Positions 1 through 8,738 are shown, counted from the stretch's first letter. The stretch is 64,000 nt of DNA from Kribbella kalugense (GCF_004365875.1 NZ_SODF01000004.1:62001-126000); one strand, 5' to 3'. The notes: generated by a model not told the origin, from the letters alone. A program made the numbers and translations.

Positions 1-1
1 C

Positions 2-1351
2 CCGTCGTACAACATGGCCGTCAACCTGGTCCGCCAGGTCGGGCGGACCAGGGCGCGGGACATGCTCGAGCTGTCGTTCGCGCAGTTCCAGTCCGACCAG
101 GCCGTGGTCGGGCTGGCGCGGCAGGTGCAGCGCAACACCGAGGCGCTGGAGGGGTACAAGGAGTCGATCGAGTGCCACCTCGGCGACTTCCTCGAGTACG
201 CCGCCCTGCGCCGGCGGATCAGTGACCGGGAGTCCTCCGGTTCGAAGCGGCGCAAGCTGGACCGCCGGGTCGAGGCGCAGGAGTCGATCGAGAAGCTCAA
301 GACCGGGGACATCATCCGGATCCCGGCCGGCCGGAGCGCGGGCTGGGCGCTGGTGCTCGACCCGGGCATGCGGTCGGAGCGCGAAGGTCCGCGGCCGACC
401 GTGCTGACGCTGGACCGGCAGGTGCGGAAGCTGTCGATGGTCGACTTCCCGACCCCGGTCGAGGCGATCGGCTCGCTGCGGATCCCGCGCAAGTTCAACC
501 CGCGCAACCCGCAGCAGCGCCGCGAGCTGGCCCAGGTACTGCGGAACCGGACCGACCTGCTCGGCGAGGACGGCCCGCCGTCGTGGACTCGCGGCAAGGA
601 CGTCATCAGCCATGCGGACGATCCCGAGCTGCAGGAGATGCGGGCGCAGTTGCGCGCGCACCCGTGCCACGGCTGTTCGGACCGCGAGGACCACGCCCGC
701 TGGGCCGAGCGGTACTTCCGGCTCGACCGGGAGAACCGGGACGTGCAGCGGAAGATCGAGCAGCGGACGAATACGATCGCCCGCCAGTTCGACCGGGTCT
801 GCCAGGTGCTGGACGCGCTGCACTACCTGGACGGCGACAAGACGACCGAGGCCGGCGACAAGTTGGCCCGGATCTATACCGAGCTCGACCTGGTCGCAGC
901 TGAGTGCCTGCGGCAAGGAGTTTTCGACGAGCTGACGGTGCCCGAGCTGGCTGCTTGCCTGGCCGCATTGGTCTACGAGTCGCGGTCGAAGGACGAGCCG
1001 ACGTCACCGCGGTTGCCGCGTGGCGACGTACGGGAAGCGCTGGAGCGGATGGGTGTGATCTGGCGGGATCTGTCGGCGCTGGAGCGGGACATGCGGGTCG
1101 ACTTCCTGCGGTCGATGGACCTGAACTTCTGCTGGCCCGCGTTCCGCTGGGCGTCGGGTGCATCGCTGGCGGAGGTGCTCTACGAGTCGGACCTGGCCGC
1201 GGGTGACTTCGTTCGCTGGGTCAAGCAGCTCATCGACCTGACCGAGCAGATCGCGGACGCGGCCGGCGCCACTCCGCTGCGCAAGACGGCGCGCTCCGTC
1301 GTCGACCAGATCCGTCGCGGCGTGATCTCGTACGCATCCGTGGTCGAGTAG
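2..1351 (+). CDS. helY: HelY/Mtr4-like DEAD/DEAH RNA helicase, C-terminal part
   Basis: This is the 3' part of a Ski2/Mtr4-type superfamily 2 RNA helicase; the ATPase core lies before the window. The reading frame is open from base 2. The first residues (PSYNMAVNLV) match the conserved segment that follows the helicase core in HelY and Mtr4. A charged linker follows, and then the DSHCT helical domain over about the last 170 residues (for example RMGVIWRDLSALERDMR and SGASLAEVLYESDLAAGDFV). HelY proteins are ATP-dependent RNA helicases thought to act in RNA turnover. The 5' end is missing only because the window begins here. The next gene starts 74 nt downstream on the same strand but looks functionally unrelated. 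Confidence 0.9.
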   Translation, partial: PSYNMAVNLVRQVGRTRARDMLELSFAQFQSDQAVVGLARQVQRNTEALEGYKESIECHLGDFLEYAALRRRISDRESSGSKRRKLDRRVEAQESIEKLKTGDIIRIPAGRSAGWALVLDPGMRSEREGPRPTVLTLDRQVRKLSMVDFPTPVEAIGSLRIPRKFNPRNPQQRRELAQVLRNRTDLLGEDGPPSWTRGKDVISHADDPELQEMRAQLRAHPCHGCSDREDHARWAERYFRLDRENRDVQRKIEQRTNTIARQFDRVCQVLDALHYLDGDKTTEAGDKLARIYTELDLVAAECLRQGVFDELTVPELAACLAALVYESRSKDEPTSPRLPRGDVREALERMGVIWRDLSALERDMRVDFLRSMDLNFCWPAFRWASGASLAEVLYESDLAAGDFVRWVKQLIDLTEQIADAAGATPLRKTARSVVDQIRRGVISYASVVE

Positions 1352-1425
1352 ACCTCTTCGGGTGCAAGACTCTCCTTCGTTGTAAACCCCTGCCCAGAAG
1401 TTGTTTGCTGAAGGAGAAAACGTTC

Positions 1426-2694
1426 GTGGAGCTGTCGCGCCGGAATCTCGGCAAGCTTGCCATCGCGACCGGAGGGGTCGCGGCCGTCGGAACCGGGGTC
1501 GGGACTGTCCTGGGCCGCTCGGCCGATGCCGCCGCCACCTGGAAGACCACCGGCACCACGGTCCCCGCGCTCGCCGGTTTCGACAACCAGATGAAGGCCT
1601 TCATGCAGGCCCGCGGCGTGACCGCCGGTCAGCTCGCCGTCACCTACAAGGGTCGCCTGGTGCTTGCCCGCGGCTACAGTACGTCGACCGCGCTGACCGT
1701 CCAGCCGACCTCGCTGTTCCGGATCGCTAGCCTGACCAAGTCGTTCACCGCGGCCGCGATCGTGAAGCTGGTGCAGGACGGCAAGCTCAGCCTGTCGACA
1801 CCGGTCGCCGACATCATCGACATCACCCCGGCGACCGGTCTGACCCGGGACGCGCGCTGGTCGACGATCACGCTGTGGAAGGTGTTGCAGCACCTCGGCG
1901 GCTGGGATCGCGACGTCTCCGGCGACCCGCTCGCCAAGGACGCGACCATCTCCCGGACCCTCGGCGTACCGATGGAGCTGCAGCACGCCGACGTGATCAA
2001 GTACATGGCCGGGCAGAAGCTGGACTTCAACCCGGGCACCAAGGTTGCCTACTCGAACTTCGGCTACCTGCTGGCCGGCCGCGTGATCGAGAAGGTCACC
2101 GGTCTGCCGTACGCCACGTACGTGCAGCAGAAGCTGCTCGCTCCGTTGAAGATCACCCGGATGACGCAGGGCTACACGATCGCGAAGCACTCCGGTGAGA
2201 CGTCGTACGAGTCGCAGTACACCGCGCCGACCGTGCTGGACATGTCGGGGAAGACCGTCGCCGCGCCGTACGGCTCGTTCAGCATGCGGCTGCACGACGC
2301 GAACGGCGGCTGGATCTCCAGCGCGCCGGACCTGGTCCGCTGGGCGAAGATGTTCGACGCACCGACGAGCGTGCTGAACAGCACCTCGCTGAGCAAGTTC
2401 TGGTCGAAGCCCTCGACCGGCGTGAACTCCGACGGCTGGTACTACGGCCTCGGCTGGCAGGTCCGCCCGGTCACCGGCGGCACCGGCCGCAACACCTGGC
2501 ACACCGGCAGCCTGCCCGGCACCTTCACCATCGTGGTCCGGACCGCCGGCGGGATGAGCTGGGCGGCTCTGTTCAACCGCCGCGACGACGCCAGCGGCAA
2601 GTCCTACGGCGACATCGACGCAGCGCTGTGGACGGCCGCCAACGGCGTGAAGACCTACCCGACGAACGACCTCTTCCCCCAGTACTTCAGCTAG
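1426..2694 (+). CDS. Tat-exported serine hydrolase, class C beta-lactamase/DD-peptidase fold
   Basis: This is an exported serine hydrolase of the beta-lactamase/penicillin-binding fold (about 422 aa). The N-terminus carries SRRNLGK followed by a hydrophobic stretch, which is a twin-arginine signal. The three catalytic motifs are present: SxxK as S102-L-T-K105, YxN as Y209-S-N211, and HTG at about 359-361. I chose the GTG at 1426 because AAGGAG at 1411-1416 sits 9 nt upstream. An in-frame TTG at 1405 would precede that site. The substrate cannot be told from sequence: esterase, D-amino-acid peptidase and carboxypeptidase activities all occur in this family. A second, divergent member lies at 27005-28507. 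Confidence 0.88.
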   Translation: MELSRRNLGKLAIATGGVAAVGTGVGTVLGRSADAAATWKTTGTTVPALAGFDNQMKAFMQARGVTAGQLAVTYKGRLVLARGYSTSTALTVQPTSLFRIASLTKSFTAAAIVKLVQDGKLSLSTPVADIIDITPATGLTRDARWSTITLWKVLQHLGGWDRDVSGDPLAKDATISRTLGVPMELQHADVIKYMAGQKLDFNPGTKVAYSNFGYLLAGRVIEKVTGLPYATYVQQKLLAPLKITRMTQGYTIAKHSGETSYESQYTAPTVLDMSGKTVAAPYGSFSMRLHDANGGWISSAPDLVRWAKMFDAPTSVLNSTSLSKFWSKPSTGVNSDGWYYGLGWQVRPVTGGTGRNTWHTGSLPGTFTIVVRTAGGMSWAALFNRRDDASGKSYGDIDAALWTAANGVKTYPTNDLFPQYFS

Positions 2695-2756
2695 AAAGCA
2701 ACCTTTCGTCCTCGAGGCGGGCTCCTACCGCTCGTACACCAATCGAGGAGGAACGA

Positions 2757-3197
2757 ATGACACGCAAGATCCTGGCGGCGGCCGGTGCAGTGCCGGCACT
2801 ACTGGCGCTGTGCATCGGCGTCGCTCCCGCGGCGTCGGCTGGGCCGGTTCCCACGGCCCAGCCGCGCGCTGCGGCTGCTGTGCCGACCACGTCGCCGACC
2901 GTCGAGTATGTGTATGTGCCAGGGGGCGCGGCCACACCCTGCCCGTCGCAGTACGCCTGTGTCAGCGTGCCTTACGGCGCCGGGTACTACGTCTTCAAAT
3001 TCATTGCCTACCGCACCTACACGGTGAGCAACTGGGTCGGCACCGGTGCGTTCCTCAACAGGCAGACCGGCGGCGCGGCAGCGCGGTACGACAACGCCGG
3101 CGGCAACCAACTCGGATGCGTCCCGGCCGACGGCCAGCACCACTGGATCAACCTGACCCCGGTCTACCGAGTCCGCCTCACCTCCACCCCCTGCTGA
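2757..3197 (+). CDS. small secreted Cys-containing protein, possibly I36-type peptidase inhibitor
   Basis: This is a 146-aa secreted protein of uncertain function. A Sec signal peptide (TRKILAAAGAVPALLALC, ending near PAASA) is followed by an Ala/Pro/Thr-rich linker. The C-terminal domain of about 90 residues is rich in Tyr, Gly and Asn and has four cysteines (CPSQYAC, LGC and the C-terminal C). The pattern loosely recalls peptidase inhibitor family I36 from Streptomyces, but I see no decisive motif. The ATG start is supported by GAGGAGG at 2745-2751. It lies 62 nt after the serine hydrolase on the same strand, so cotranscription is possible. Confidence 0.75.
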   Translation: MTRKILAAAGAVPALLALCIGVAPAASAGPVPTAQPRAAAAVPTTSPTVEYVYVPGGAATPCPSQYACVSVPYGAGYYVFKFIAYRTYTVSNWVGTGAFLNRQTGGAAARYDNAGGNQLGCVPADGQHHWINLTPVYRVRLTSTPC

Positions 3198-3476
3198 CTA
3201 GAACTGGTACAGAGCAGAGGGGTGCGAAACGCACGGAACCGACCAGCGATCTGGCGAGCTCCCATCACGTGAAGGCTGGATGCGGACGTGCAGGCCACCA
3301 CAATGCAGTGCTTGGGAGCTGGCCAGGCGGGGCCGTGACTGGCTGGAGGCGGTTGTGATGGCCTGGCGGTACGCCGCGACGCTCCAGCACCTCGGCGGGG
3401 CGAGGTTGGGGCGGATTTCTGCCCAAATCGGGTACACGATCCTCCCCAGCCCGATCCTGTCGGCCACTCGCCGGCA
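3198..3476. other. intergenic stretch without a supportable gene
   Basis: Between the small secreted protein and the convergent MarR gene there are 279 bases. Short open frames occur on both strands, but none has a Shine-Dalgarno site or recognisable protein character. I see no strong hairpin followed by a T tract and no tRNA. Confidence 0.5.
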
Positions 3477-3950
3477 CTAGAACATCAGCGCCCGGAAGTG
3501 CGGCGTGCTGACCTGGGCTTCGCCGGCCATGTGGGTCAGTACGTCGCGCAGGGTGTCGATCGCCTCGTCGCCGAATCGTTTGCGCAGGCGGCGTTCGTAG
3601 GCCTGATGGAATCTGCGCGCTGCGGAGAGTGCGGCCGTGCCCTGGGCGGTCAGGTGCAGTAGGCGGGCCCGTGCGTCGGTGGGGTCGGGGCGACGTTCGA
3701 CGTACCCTCGGCGCTCCATGTCGTCGACGATCTGAGCGGCGCCCTGCTTGGTGATCTCGAGCCGCTCGGCGAGTCCGGTGATCGTGGTCGGTCCGGCGCC
3801 GAGCGTCCGCAGTACGAATCCGTCCGACCGGCCCTGGTCGGCGTACCCCAGTGCGGCGATGTGCTCGCGCAGGTCGCGGACGAACTCCTGGTCCGCCAGC
3901 AGTAACAGGATCCCGATATCCGGCTTGCCCGATCGCGTCATGACAGTCAT
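3477..3950 (-). CDS. MarR-family transcriptional regulator
   Basis: This is a winged-helix repressor of the MarR family (about 157 aa). The core shows the DNA-binding helices (GPTTITGLAERLEITKQGAAQIVDDMERRGYVERRPDPTD when read in pieces) and the RARLLHLTAQG wing typical of MarR. I prefer the ATG at 3950. The frame also runs back to a TTG at 3959, but that codon lies inside the 32-bp palindrome that is the probable operator, so a leaderless or near-leaderless start is likely. It is divergent from a cupin gene. The shared palindrome suggests it represses both itself and the cupin. The inducer is unknown. Confidence 0.88.
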   Translation of the reverse strand: MTVMTRSGKPDIGILLLLADQEFVRDLREHIAALGYADQGRSDGFVLRTLGAGPTTITGLAERLEITKQGAAQIVDDMERRGYVERRPDPTDARARLLHLTAQGTAALSAARRFHQAYERRLRKRFGDEAIDTLRDVLTHMAGEAQVSTPHFRALMF

Positions 3951-3953
3951 GAT

Positions 3954-3985
3954 AGACAAGCTGACTTGGTCAAGTCAGCTTGTCT
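3954..3985. promoter_or_regulatory. 32-bp perfect palindrome, probable MarR operator
   Basis: AGACAAGCTGACTTG (3954-3968) and CAAGTCAGCTTGTCT (3971-3985) are perfect inverted copies separated by GT. The site lies between the divergent MarR gene and the cupin gene, immediately in front of both starts. A dimeric MarR protein bound here would block both promoters. Confidence 0.8.
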
Positions 3986-4003
3986 AAATGAGTGGGGGAC
4001 GAG

Positions 4004-4375
4004 ATGCAGGTCATTCACGCGGCCGACGCGCCGCGGTTCCAGCTGCCCGGGGTCGAGTTCACCGGGATGGCCGCGCCGAGCCGGGGTTCGGCCGGGCTGT
4101 GCACGTGGAAGCTCACGGTCGACCCCGGTCACGGCGGCGACGCGCCGCACACGCTCGACCGGGACGAGGTGTTCATGGTGCTCAGCGGCTCTGTGCAGAT
4201 CACTCCGGACGGCGAGAAGCTCGGCCCGGGCGACGCGGTCGTCGTGCAGGCTGGTGAGCCGATCTCGCTGACCAACCTCGGCGAGGGCAAGGCGGAGCTG
4301 CACGTGGCCATCACGGCTGGCTTCACGGGTTACATGGCGGACGGGACCGCAGTACAGCCGCCTTGGGCGCAGTAG
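4004..4375 (+). CDS. small single-domain cupin protein
   Basis: This is a single-domain cupin of about 123 aa. The beta-barrel motifs are visible: the first region around CTWKLTVDPGHGGDAPHTLD, then DEVFMVLSGSVQI, and the second region GDAVVVQAGEPISLTN. Metal-binding histidines are only partly conserved: there is a single H in APHTLDRDE and the second motif lacks the usual His, so catalysis is doubtful. Small cupins of this type often bind ligands. I chose the ATG at 4004; GTG at 3992 is an alternative in the same frame. It is divergent from MarR, shares the palindromic operator, and is probably its main target. Confidence 0.75.
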   Translation: MQVIHAADAPRFQLPGVEFTGMAAPSRGSAGLCTWKLTVDPGHGGDAPHTLDRDEVFMVLSGSVQITPDGEKLGPGDAVVVQAGEPISLTNLGEGKAELHVAITAGFTGYMADGTAVQPPWAQ

Positions 4376-4378
4376 TCG

Positions 4379-5653
4379 TCAGCAGCGGCGGATCGGTGCG
4401 GTGTACGTCGTATTGCTCGCGGTGGCGACGTAGTAGTCGGTGACGTAGCTGCCGTCACTCAGCCGGTCCCAGACCGCGGTTGTGCCGACCTTCGAGCCGG
4501 CTTGCTGGCAGGTAACCCAGGCCAGCGAGCCGGCCGGCAACGTGCTCGGGTACGCCGCATAGGACGCACCCGGACCGTGTCGCCGACTCAGGCCGCTAAT
4601 CGTTGTCTGGAAGGGGAAACTGCACCCCGGAAGAGGCGCGCTGTACCCGGGCTTGCTCGGGGTACGCACGTAGTAGTCGGTGACGTACGTGCCGTCGATC
4701 AGCTTGTCCCAGACCGCCGAGGTGCCGATCTTCGGTCCGAACGTCTGGCAGACAAGGCGGACGCCGGCGTTGGCGGCGATGGTCGACCGGACCGGGTACG
4801 CCGTCGACGGGCCGCTGTACGAATGGATCGTCGTACGGACCGTGTAGCTGTAGGCCACGGACGCGACCGGTGCGTCGAAGCGGTCGTTGTCGATGTTGAG
4901 CGTCACGCCGCCGTACGTCTCGGTGTGGTCGCCCCTGTACTGCTTGCCGCGCTGCCCGACCGCCCAGAACGTGTTGGGGACACCAGCCCACCCGGTGAGC
5001 ACGCTGCTGTTGTCCCAGCGCGCGATCCACAGTGCATCCGGCCGTGCGTACGACGGGGAGTTGTAAGCCGCCGCGAGGTCAGGTGCCCCTGAGCTCAGGT
5101 TTGCGTACACACCGGACAGGTAGCGCTGCAGGTGCAGCTCCTTGGTCCACGCGGACAGGTAGTGCAGTACGGCGGAACGGCAGACGGCGTTGGTGTTGTC
5201 GTAGTTCTCCATGTCGTTGTAGAGCCCACTGCCCGGGAGGAGACCGAGTGCCTTCGCCTTGGCAACCGCGTCGTCCGCCTCCCGCACCGCTTCCCGGTTG
5301 GACGCTGTCGTGGACATTCTGTACTTCCGCGTGCCGCAGGGGGCTTGCAGACCTAGATAGATCGGGACGAGTCGCCACCCCATCGCGGTGACGGCGTTGA
5401 CCCAGGCCGGGGTCAGCTGCGGCTGGGCGCAGGTCCGGTTCACGCCACCGAAGTAGATGCCGACCGCCTTGTACGGCGATGCCTTCCAGGCGGTCATCTG
5501 GGCCAGCGTCGGCGCCGTACACGTGTCGAACGCCAGACCGGTGAACCGGGTCGCGGTGGTCCCGGCGTTGTAGGTGATCGGCGTCGTCGGCTCCGCGTGG
5601 GCCGACGTACCGATGACCATGAGTGCAAGAGCCCCGACGAGAACCTTCAGCAT
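4379..5653 (-). CDS. secreted DUF1906 glycoside-hydrolase-like protein with two SH3-like repeats
   Basis: This is an exported protein of about 424 aa. The signal peptide is LKVLVGALALMVIGTSAHA. Residues about 30-240 match the DUF1906 (Rv2525c-like) TIM-barrel family: GLAFDTCTAP at the start, YFGGVNRTC, LGLLPGSGLYNDMENY with acidic residues in the active-site region, and IARWDNSS. The remainder consists of two homologous SH3-like units of about 75 aa, each ending with a nearly identical W-D-K/R-L-x-D-G-x-Y-V-T-D-Y-Y-V segment. The barrel is thought to act on or bind peptidoglycan-like sugars, and the repeats probably bind the wall. The ATG at 5653 is preferred over GTG 5662 because the AGGGGG site then has normal spacing. 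It is convergent with the cupin, 3 nt away. Confidence 0.8.
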   Translation of the reverse strand: MLKVLVGALALMVIGTSAHAEPTTPITYNAGTTATRFTGLAFDTCTAPTLAQMTAWKASPYKAVGIYFGGVNRTCAQPQLTPAWVNAVTAMGWRLVPIYLGLQAPCGTRKYRMSTTASNREAVREADDAVAKAKALGLLPGSGLYNDMENYDNTNAVCRSAVLHYLSAWTKELHLQRYLSGVYANLSSGAPDLAAAYNSPSYARPDALWIARWDNSSVLTGWAGVPNTFWAVGQRGKQYRGDHTETYGGVTLNIDNDRFDAPVASVAYSYTVRTTIHSYSGPSTAYPVRSTIAANAGVRLVCQTFGPKIGTSAVWDKLIDGTYVTDYYVRTPSKPGYSAPLPGCSFPFQTTISGLSRRHGPGASYAAYPSTLPAGSLAWVTCQQAGSKVGTTAVWDRLSDGSYVTDYYVATASNTTYTAPIRRC

Positions 5654-5746
5654 GACCGCCACCCCCTACTCTCAGTACACGCTCAGCCGACCGCCCGCGC
5701 CAGTCCTGAAGGTAAGTTGAGCCCCAACACCGACTTGGGAGGATCG

Positions 5747-6220
5747 ATGCCGGAGATCGTGGAGATTGGCGAACGTCCGTACGTCGCGCTGCGGGGCAAG
5801 GTGCCGATGAGCGGGATCGGCGCGTTCGCGGACCGGATGCGGGAGGTGATCGACTGGCTCGCCGCCAAGGAGATCGCCCCGAACGACGCGCCGTTCTTCA
5901 AGTACGACGTGATCGACATGGAGGGCGAGCTGGTGATGGAGATCGGGTTCCCGGTCGACGACCTGCACTCCGGCGAGGGCGAGATCGTCACCGGCGTACT
6001 CCCGGCCGGCCGGTACGCGATCGCCCACCACCACGGTCACCCCGACGGCCTGATGGCTGCCACCGGCGCGCTGCTGGACTGGGGTAAGCAGCAGGGCGTC
6101 GAGTGGGATGCCAACGGCGACCACTGGACCGCGCGACTCGAGATCTACCTGTCCGACCCCCGCGAGGTCCCCGACATGAATGACTGGGACACCGACCTCC
6201 AATTCAAACTGAAGGACTGA
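5747..6220 (+). CDS. GyrI-like effector-binding domain protein
   Basis: This 157-aa stand-alone protein has the GyrI-like/AraC effector-binding fold. Typical elements are the opening strand VEIGERPYVALRGKVPM, the central FPVDDLHSGEGEIVTGVLPAGRYAIAHHHG segment, and the acidic C-terminal strand ending in TDLQFKLKD. Such proteins bind small hydrophobic ligands, and some are hydrolases or drug binders. No DNA-binding part is attached. GGGAGGA at 5737-5743 supports the start. It abuts the next gene (TGA directly followed by ATG), so it probably forms an operon with that regulator and may sense the same ligand. Confidence 0.82.
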   Translation: MPEIVEIGERPYVALRGKVPMSGIGAFADRMREVIDWLAAKEIAPNDAPFFKYDVIDMEGELVMEIGFPVDDLHSGEGEIVTGVLPAGRYAIAHHHGHPDGLMAATGALLDWGKQQGVEWDANGDHWTARLEIYLSDPREVPDMNDWDTDLQFKLKD

Positions 6221-7276
6221 ATGCCGACTGTCCTTGCCGGGGTCGGTCGGCTTGAGCCGGAGCGGATCCGGCATGTGGCGTCGCCACTGATCGAGCTCGG
6301 CTCGGCCCTACACGTACTGGCCGAGCCGGCGCACCATGACCGGGTCGACTGGGCAGCTTCCGTGCCGCTGTCGGCTGACCTGCGTTCGGAGCTCGCGCAG
6401 TGGTCCTGGACCGTACGTGCGGTCCGGGCACGCTTCTTCGCGACGACCGCCTCGACTGGCATGCCGTCGTGGTCAGACGAGCTGGCGGTACTCCGATCAC
6501 GCCCGCCGGAGGATGTGGCCGCCGAGCTCGTCCGCCCGTTGCACGGTCGTCCGCTGAACAGCCGATCCGTCGACAAGGACGCCGTACTGCACTGGGCACG
6601 CAGTCGCGGCCGGTCCGTCGCCGCACTGGTCGAATCACTGCTAACAGACCCTGCCGACCCGGTACGTCGTTTTGCCGACCTGCTGGACGCCTGCTGGCAG
6701 GAGTGGTTCAGCGTGGTCTGGGAGTCGTCACGTGACGCGCTGGCCGCCCGTGGTCGACACGACCGCGACCTGGCGATCCGTGACGGTGCCGGGGCGATGC
6801 TGCGCTCGTTGGACAGCTCGATCGACCAACGCGACGCGGACAGCATCGTCGTACAGAAGGTGCAGAGCAAGCGGATCGACATCAGCACCCGGTCGCTGTT
6901 GCTTGTCCCGAGCAACTACATCGCGCCGCACCTGTTCGTCGGCGAGATCCCCGGCGAGCCGATCACGATCATCTATCCCGTCGCCGGCCGCGCCGCCGCC
7001 GTACCCACGGCCCAGCAGATCCGCGCCCGTCTCGACGCACTCGCGTCGCCCGACCGCCTCCAGGTCTGCCGAGCCGTGGCCAGCGAGCCCCGCACCGCCG
7101 GTGAGATCGCCGCACTCTGGGGCCTTCACCCCACGCAGGTCACCCGCCACCTCCGCGCCCTGACCCGAGCCGGTCTGGTCACCGCCGAACGCCAGGGCCG
7201 CTTCGTTGCCTACCGTCTCAACAACGACGTCCTGACGACCCTGGGCACCGAGCTGCTGACCCTCGTCCTGCGCTGA
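6221..7276 (+). CDS. DUF5937/ArsR-type helix-turn-helix regulator
   Basis: This is a 351-aa regulator with a long N-terminal domain typical of DUF5937 proteins. The C-terminal ArsR-like winged helix spans about residues 265-340 (LDALASPDRLQVCRAVA, then TAGEIAALWGLHPTQVTRHL and GLVTAERQGRFVAYRL). The start codon directly follows the stop of the GyrI-like gene, so translation is coupled. The stop codon abuts the stop of the convergent downstream gene, forming TGATCA with no spacer. Its target and inducer are unknown; the GyrI-like partner is a candidate ligand-handling protein. Confidence 0.82.
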   Translation: MPTVLAGVGRLEPERIRHVASPLIELGSALHVLAEPAHHDRVDWAASVPLSADLRSELAQWSWTVRAVRARFFATTASTGMPSWSDELAVLRSRPPEDVAAELVRPLHGRPLNSRSVDKDAVLHWARSRGRSVAALVESLLTDPADPVRRFADLLDACWQEWFSVVWESSRDALAARGRHDRDLAIRDGAGAMLRSLDSSIDQRDADSIVVQKVQSKRIDISTRSLLLVPSNYIAPHLFVGEIPGEPITIIYPVAGRAAAVPTAQQIRARLDALASPDRLQVCRAVASEPRTAGEIAALWGLHPTQVTRHLRALTRAGLVTAERQGRFVAYRLNNDVLTTLGTELLTLVLR

Positions 7277-7591
7277 TCAGGACTTGTCGTAGTGGGACGG
7301 TGGGAACGGGTGGCGATCGGTCAGCGGGTAGAGCTCGCTCTCCTCCGTCTGGCGCTTGATCTCCGCCTCTTCCTCCCGGTACTCCTCGGTGTCGGTCACG
7401 TCGTCCGAAGCCGGTACGTCGGTGGCCGGCGGGACCTCGTCGGGGTCGTAAGCGTCGATACCGGCCTCGACCCGCTCCTCTTCGGTGCGGCGGGCGAGCG
7501 CGTCGTCGTCGGGGCGCAGCGCGTCGCCGCCACCGTGCTCGCGGCGATCCCGGTGGGACTCCTCCGACGTGTCGAACGGTTCCTGAGTCAT
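7277..7591 (-). CDS. small acidic hypothetical protein
   Basis: This 104-aa hydrophilic protein is dominated by Glu, Asp, Arg and Thr (EEERVEAG, TDTEEYREEEAEI), with no membrane segment or recognisable domain. It is probably intrinsically disordered in part. The ATG at 7591 has GGAGGT 4 nt upstream. Similar short acidic proteins are common in actinobacteria without known function. It is convergent with and abuts the upstream regulator gene. Confidence 0.6.
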   Translation of the reverse strand: MTQEPFDTSEESHRDRREHGGGDALRPDDDALARRTEEERVEAGIDAYDPDEVPPATDVPASDDVTDTEEYREEEAEIKRQTEESELYPLTDRHPFPPSHYDKS

Positions 7592-7641
7592 CGCTACCTC
7601 CACAGATCCGAAGCCGCTGATGCTGATGGGGTCCACCGTAC

Positions 7642-8694
7642 TCAGGCCGCCACGGGATTGAGGAGATCACGCAGCGCCCGGGCAGCGGTGAACCCGGCCC
7701 GGTTGGCGCCGATGGTGCTGGCGGAGGGGCCGTAGCCGACCAGGTGGATCCGGTCGTCGGCCGCGGTGGCGGTGCCGTTCATACGGATGCCGCCGGAGGA
7801 TTCGCGCAGGTGGAGCGGGGCCAGATGAGCGAGGTCGGCGCGGAAGCCGGTCGCCCAGAGGATGGCGTCGAAGTGTTCATGCCGGCCGTCCGGCCACTCG
7901 ACGCCGTCAGGGGTGATCCGGGAGAACATCGGGTGGCGGGTGTAGACGCCGCGCTCGGCAGCGGCCTGCTCTTGCGGACGCAGATGGAGGCCGGTCACGC
8001 TGACCACGCTCCGCGGTGGCAGTCCGGCCCGGACCCGCTCCTCGACGCGAGCCACGACCTGCCGTCCGTACTCCGGGGTGAAGTCCTCGTCCGTCCGCCA
8101 TTCCGGCGGCCGCCGGGTCACCCACGTCGTCGTCGCGACAGCGGAGATCTCGGCCAGCAGTTGCACCGCTGACGCACCTCCGCCGACGACGAGCACGTGC
8201 TGTCCGGCGAGCTCAGCGGCGCCGCGGTACTCGGCGGTGTGCAGTTGCCGGCCCTTGAAAGTCTCGATCCCCGGATACCAGGGGATGAACGGCCGGTCCC
8301 AGGTCCCGGTGGCGTTCACCAACGCAGCCGCGGAGTACACGCCGGCCGACGTCTGCAGCTCGAAACCCTCGTCGATCTGATGAACGCTCTCGACGGACAC
8401 CGGCCGCACGACCGGCAATTCGAACCGCTTCTCGTAGTCCGCGAAGTATGCCGGGACGAAGTCATTAGCCTGCTCGGCGCCCGCGCTGGACGGCACCGGG
8501 ACTCCAGGCAGGTTCGCGATTCCATGCACATCGTGCATCGTCAACGAGTCCCACCGATGCTGCCAGGCCCCACCCGGCGCCGGGTTCCGGTCCAGTACGA
8601 CGACCTCGTCGTACGGCGTGAATCCGAGCCGCACCAGGTGGTACGCAGCCGACAACCCCGCCTGTCCCGCACCGATCACCGCTACCTCGAGCAC
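7642..8694 (-). CDS. FAD/NAD(P)-dependent monooxygenase-like oxidoreductase
   Basis: This is a 350-aa flavoprotein of the CzcO/flavin-containing monooxygenase type. The N-terminal FAD motif is VIGAGQAGLSAAYHL. A second nucleotide-binding motif is VLVVGGGASAVQLLAEI. Between them are the FMO-like FKGRQLHTAEYRG segment and ATGTWDRPF; the C-terminus has LWATGFRADL. The family oxidises small nucleophilic or lipophilic substrates with NADPH and O2. GTG 8694 is the first start that leaves the FAD strand intact; the frame stays open upstream only as antisense to the LysR gene. It is divergent from a LysR regulator, which probably controls it. Confidence 0.85.
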   Translation of the reverse strand: MLEVAVIGAGQAGLSAAYHLVRLGFTPYDEVVVLDRNPAPGGAWQHRWDSLTMHDVHGIANLPGVPVPSSAGAEQANDFVPAYFADYEKRFELPVVRPVSVESVHQIDEGFELQTSAGVYSAAALVNATGTWDRPFIPWYPGIETFKGRQLHTAEYRGAAELAGQHVLVVGGGASAVQLLAEISAVATTTWVTRRPPEWRTDEDFTPEYGRQVVARVEERVRAGLPPRSVVSVTGLHLRPQEQAAAERGVYTRHPMFSRITPDGVEWPDGRHEHFDAILWATGFRADLAHLAPLHLRESSGGIRMNGTATAADDRIHLVGYGPSASTIGANRAGFTAARALRDLLNPVAA

Positions 8695-8732
8695 ACCACC
8701 AACAACGCCAACCCCGGCCCGACTCTTCCCGC

Positions 8733-8738
8733 TACCGT
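8733..8738 (+). promoter_or_regulatory. -10 box of a probably leaderless LysR gene
   Basis: TACCGT lies 7 nt before the ATG at 8746, so transcription would begin at the start codon. No Shine-Dalgarno sequence is present, which supports this start. Confidence 0.4.

Noticed and set aside
1180..2502. 440-aa open frame antisense to the first serine hydrolase
   Set aside because: The sense gene has a Tat signal and all catalytic motifs; the antisense product has shadow-type composition.
3198..3467. 89-aa minus-strand open frame downstream of MarR
   Set aside because: It has no ribosome-binding site and atypical composition with no domain; treated as noncoding.
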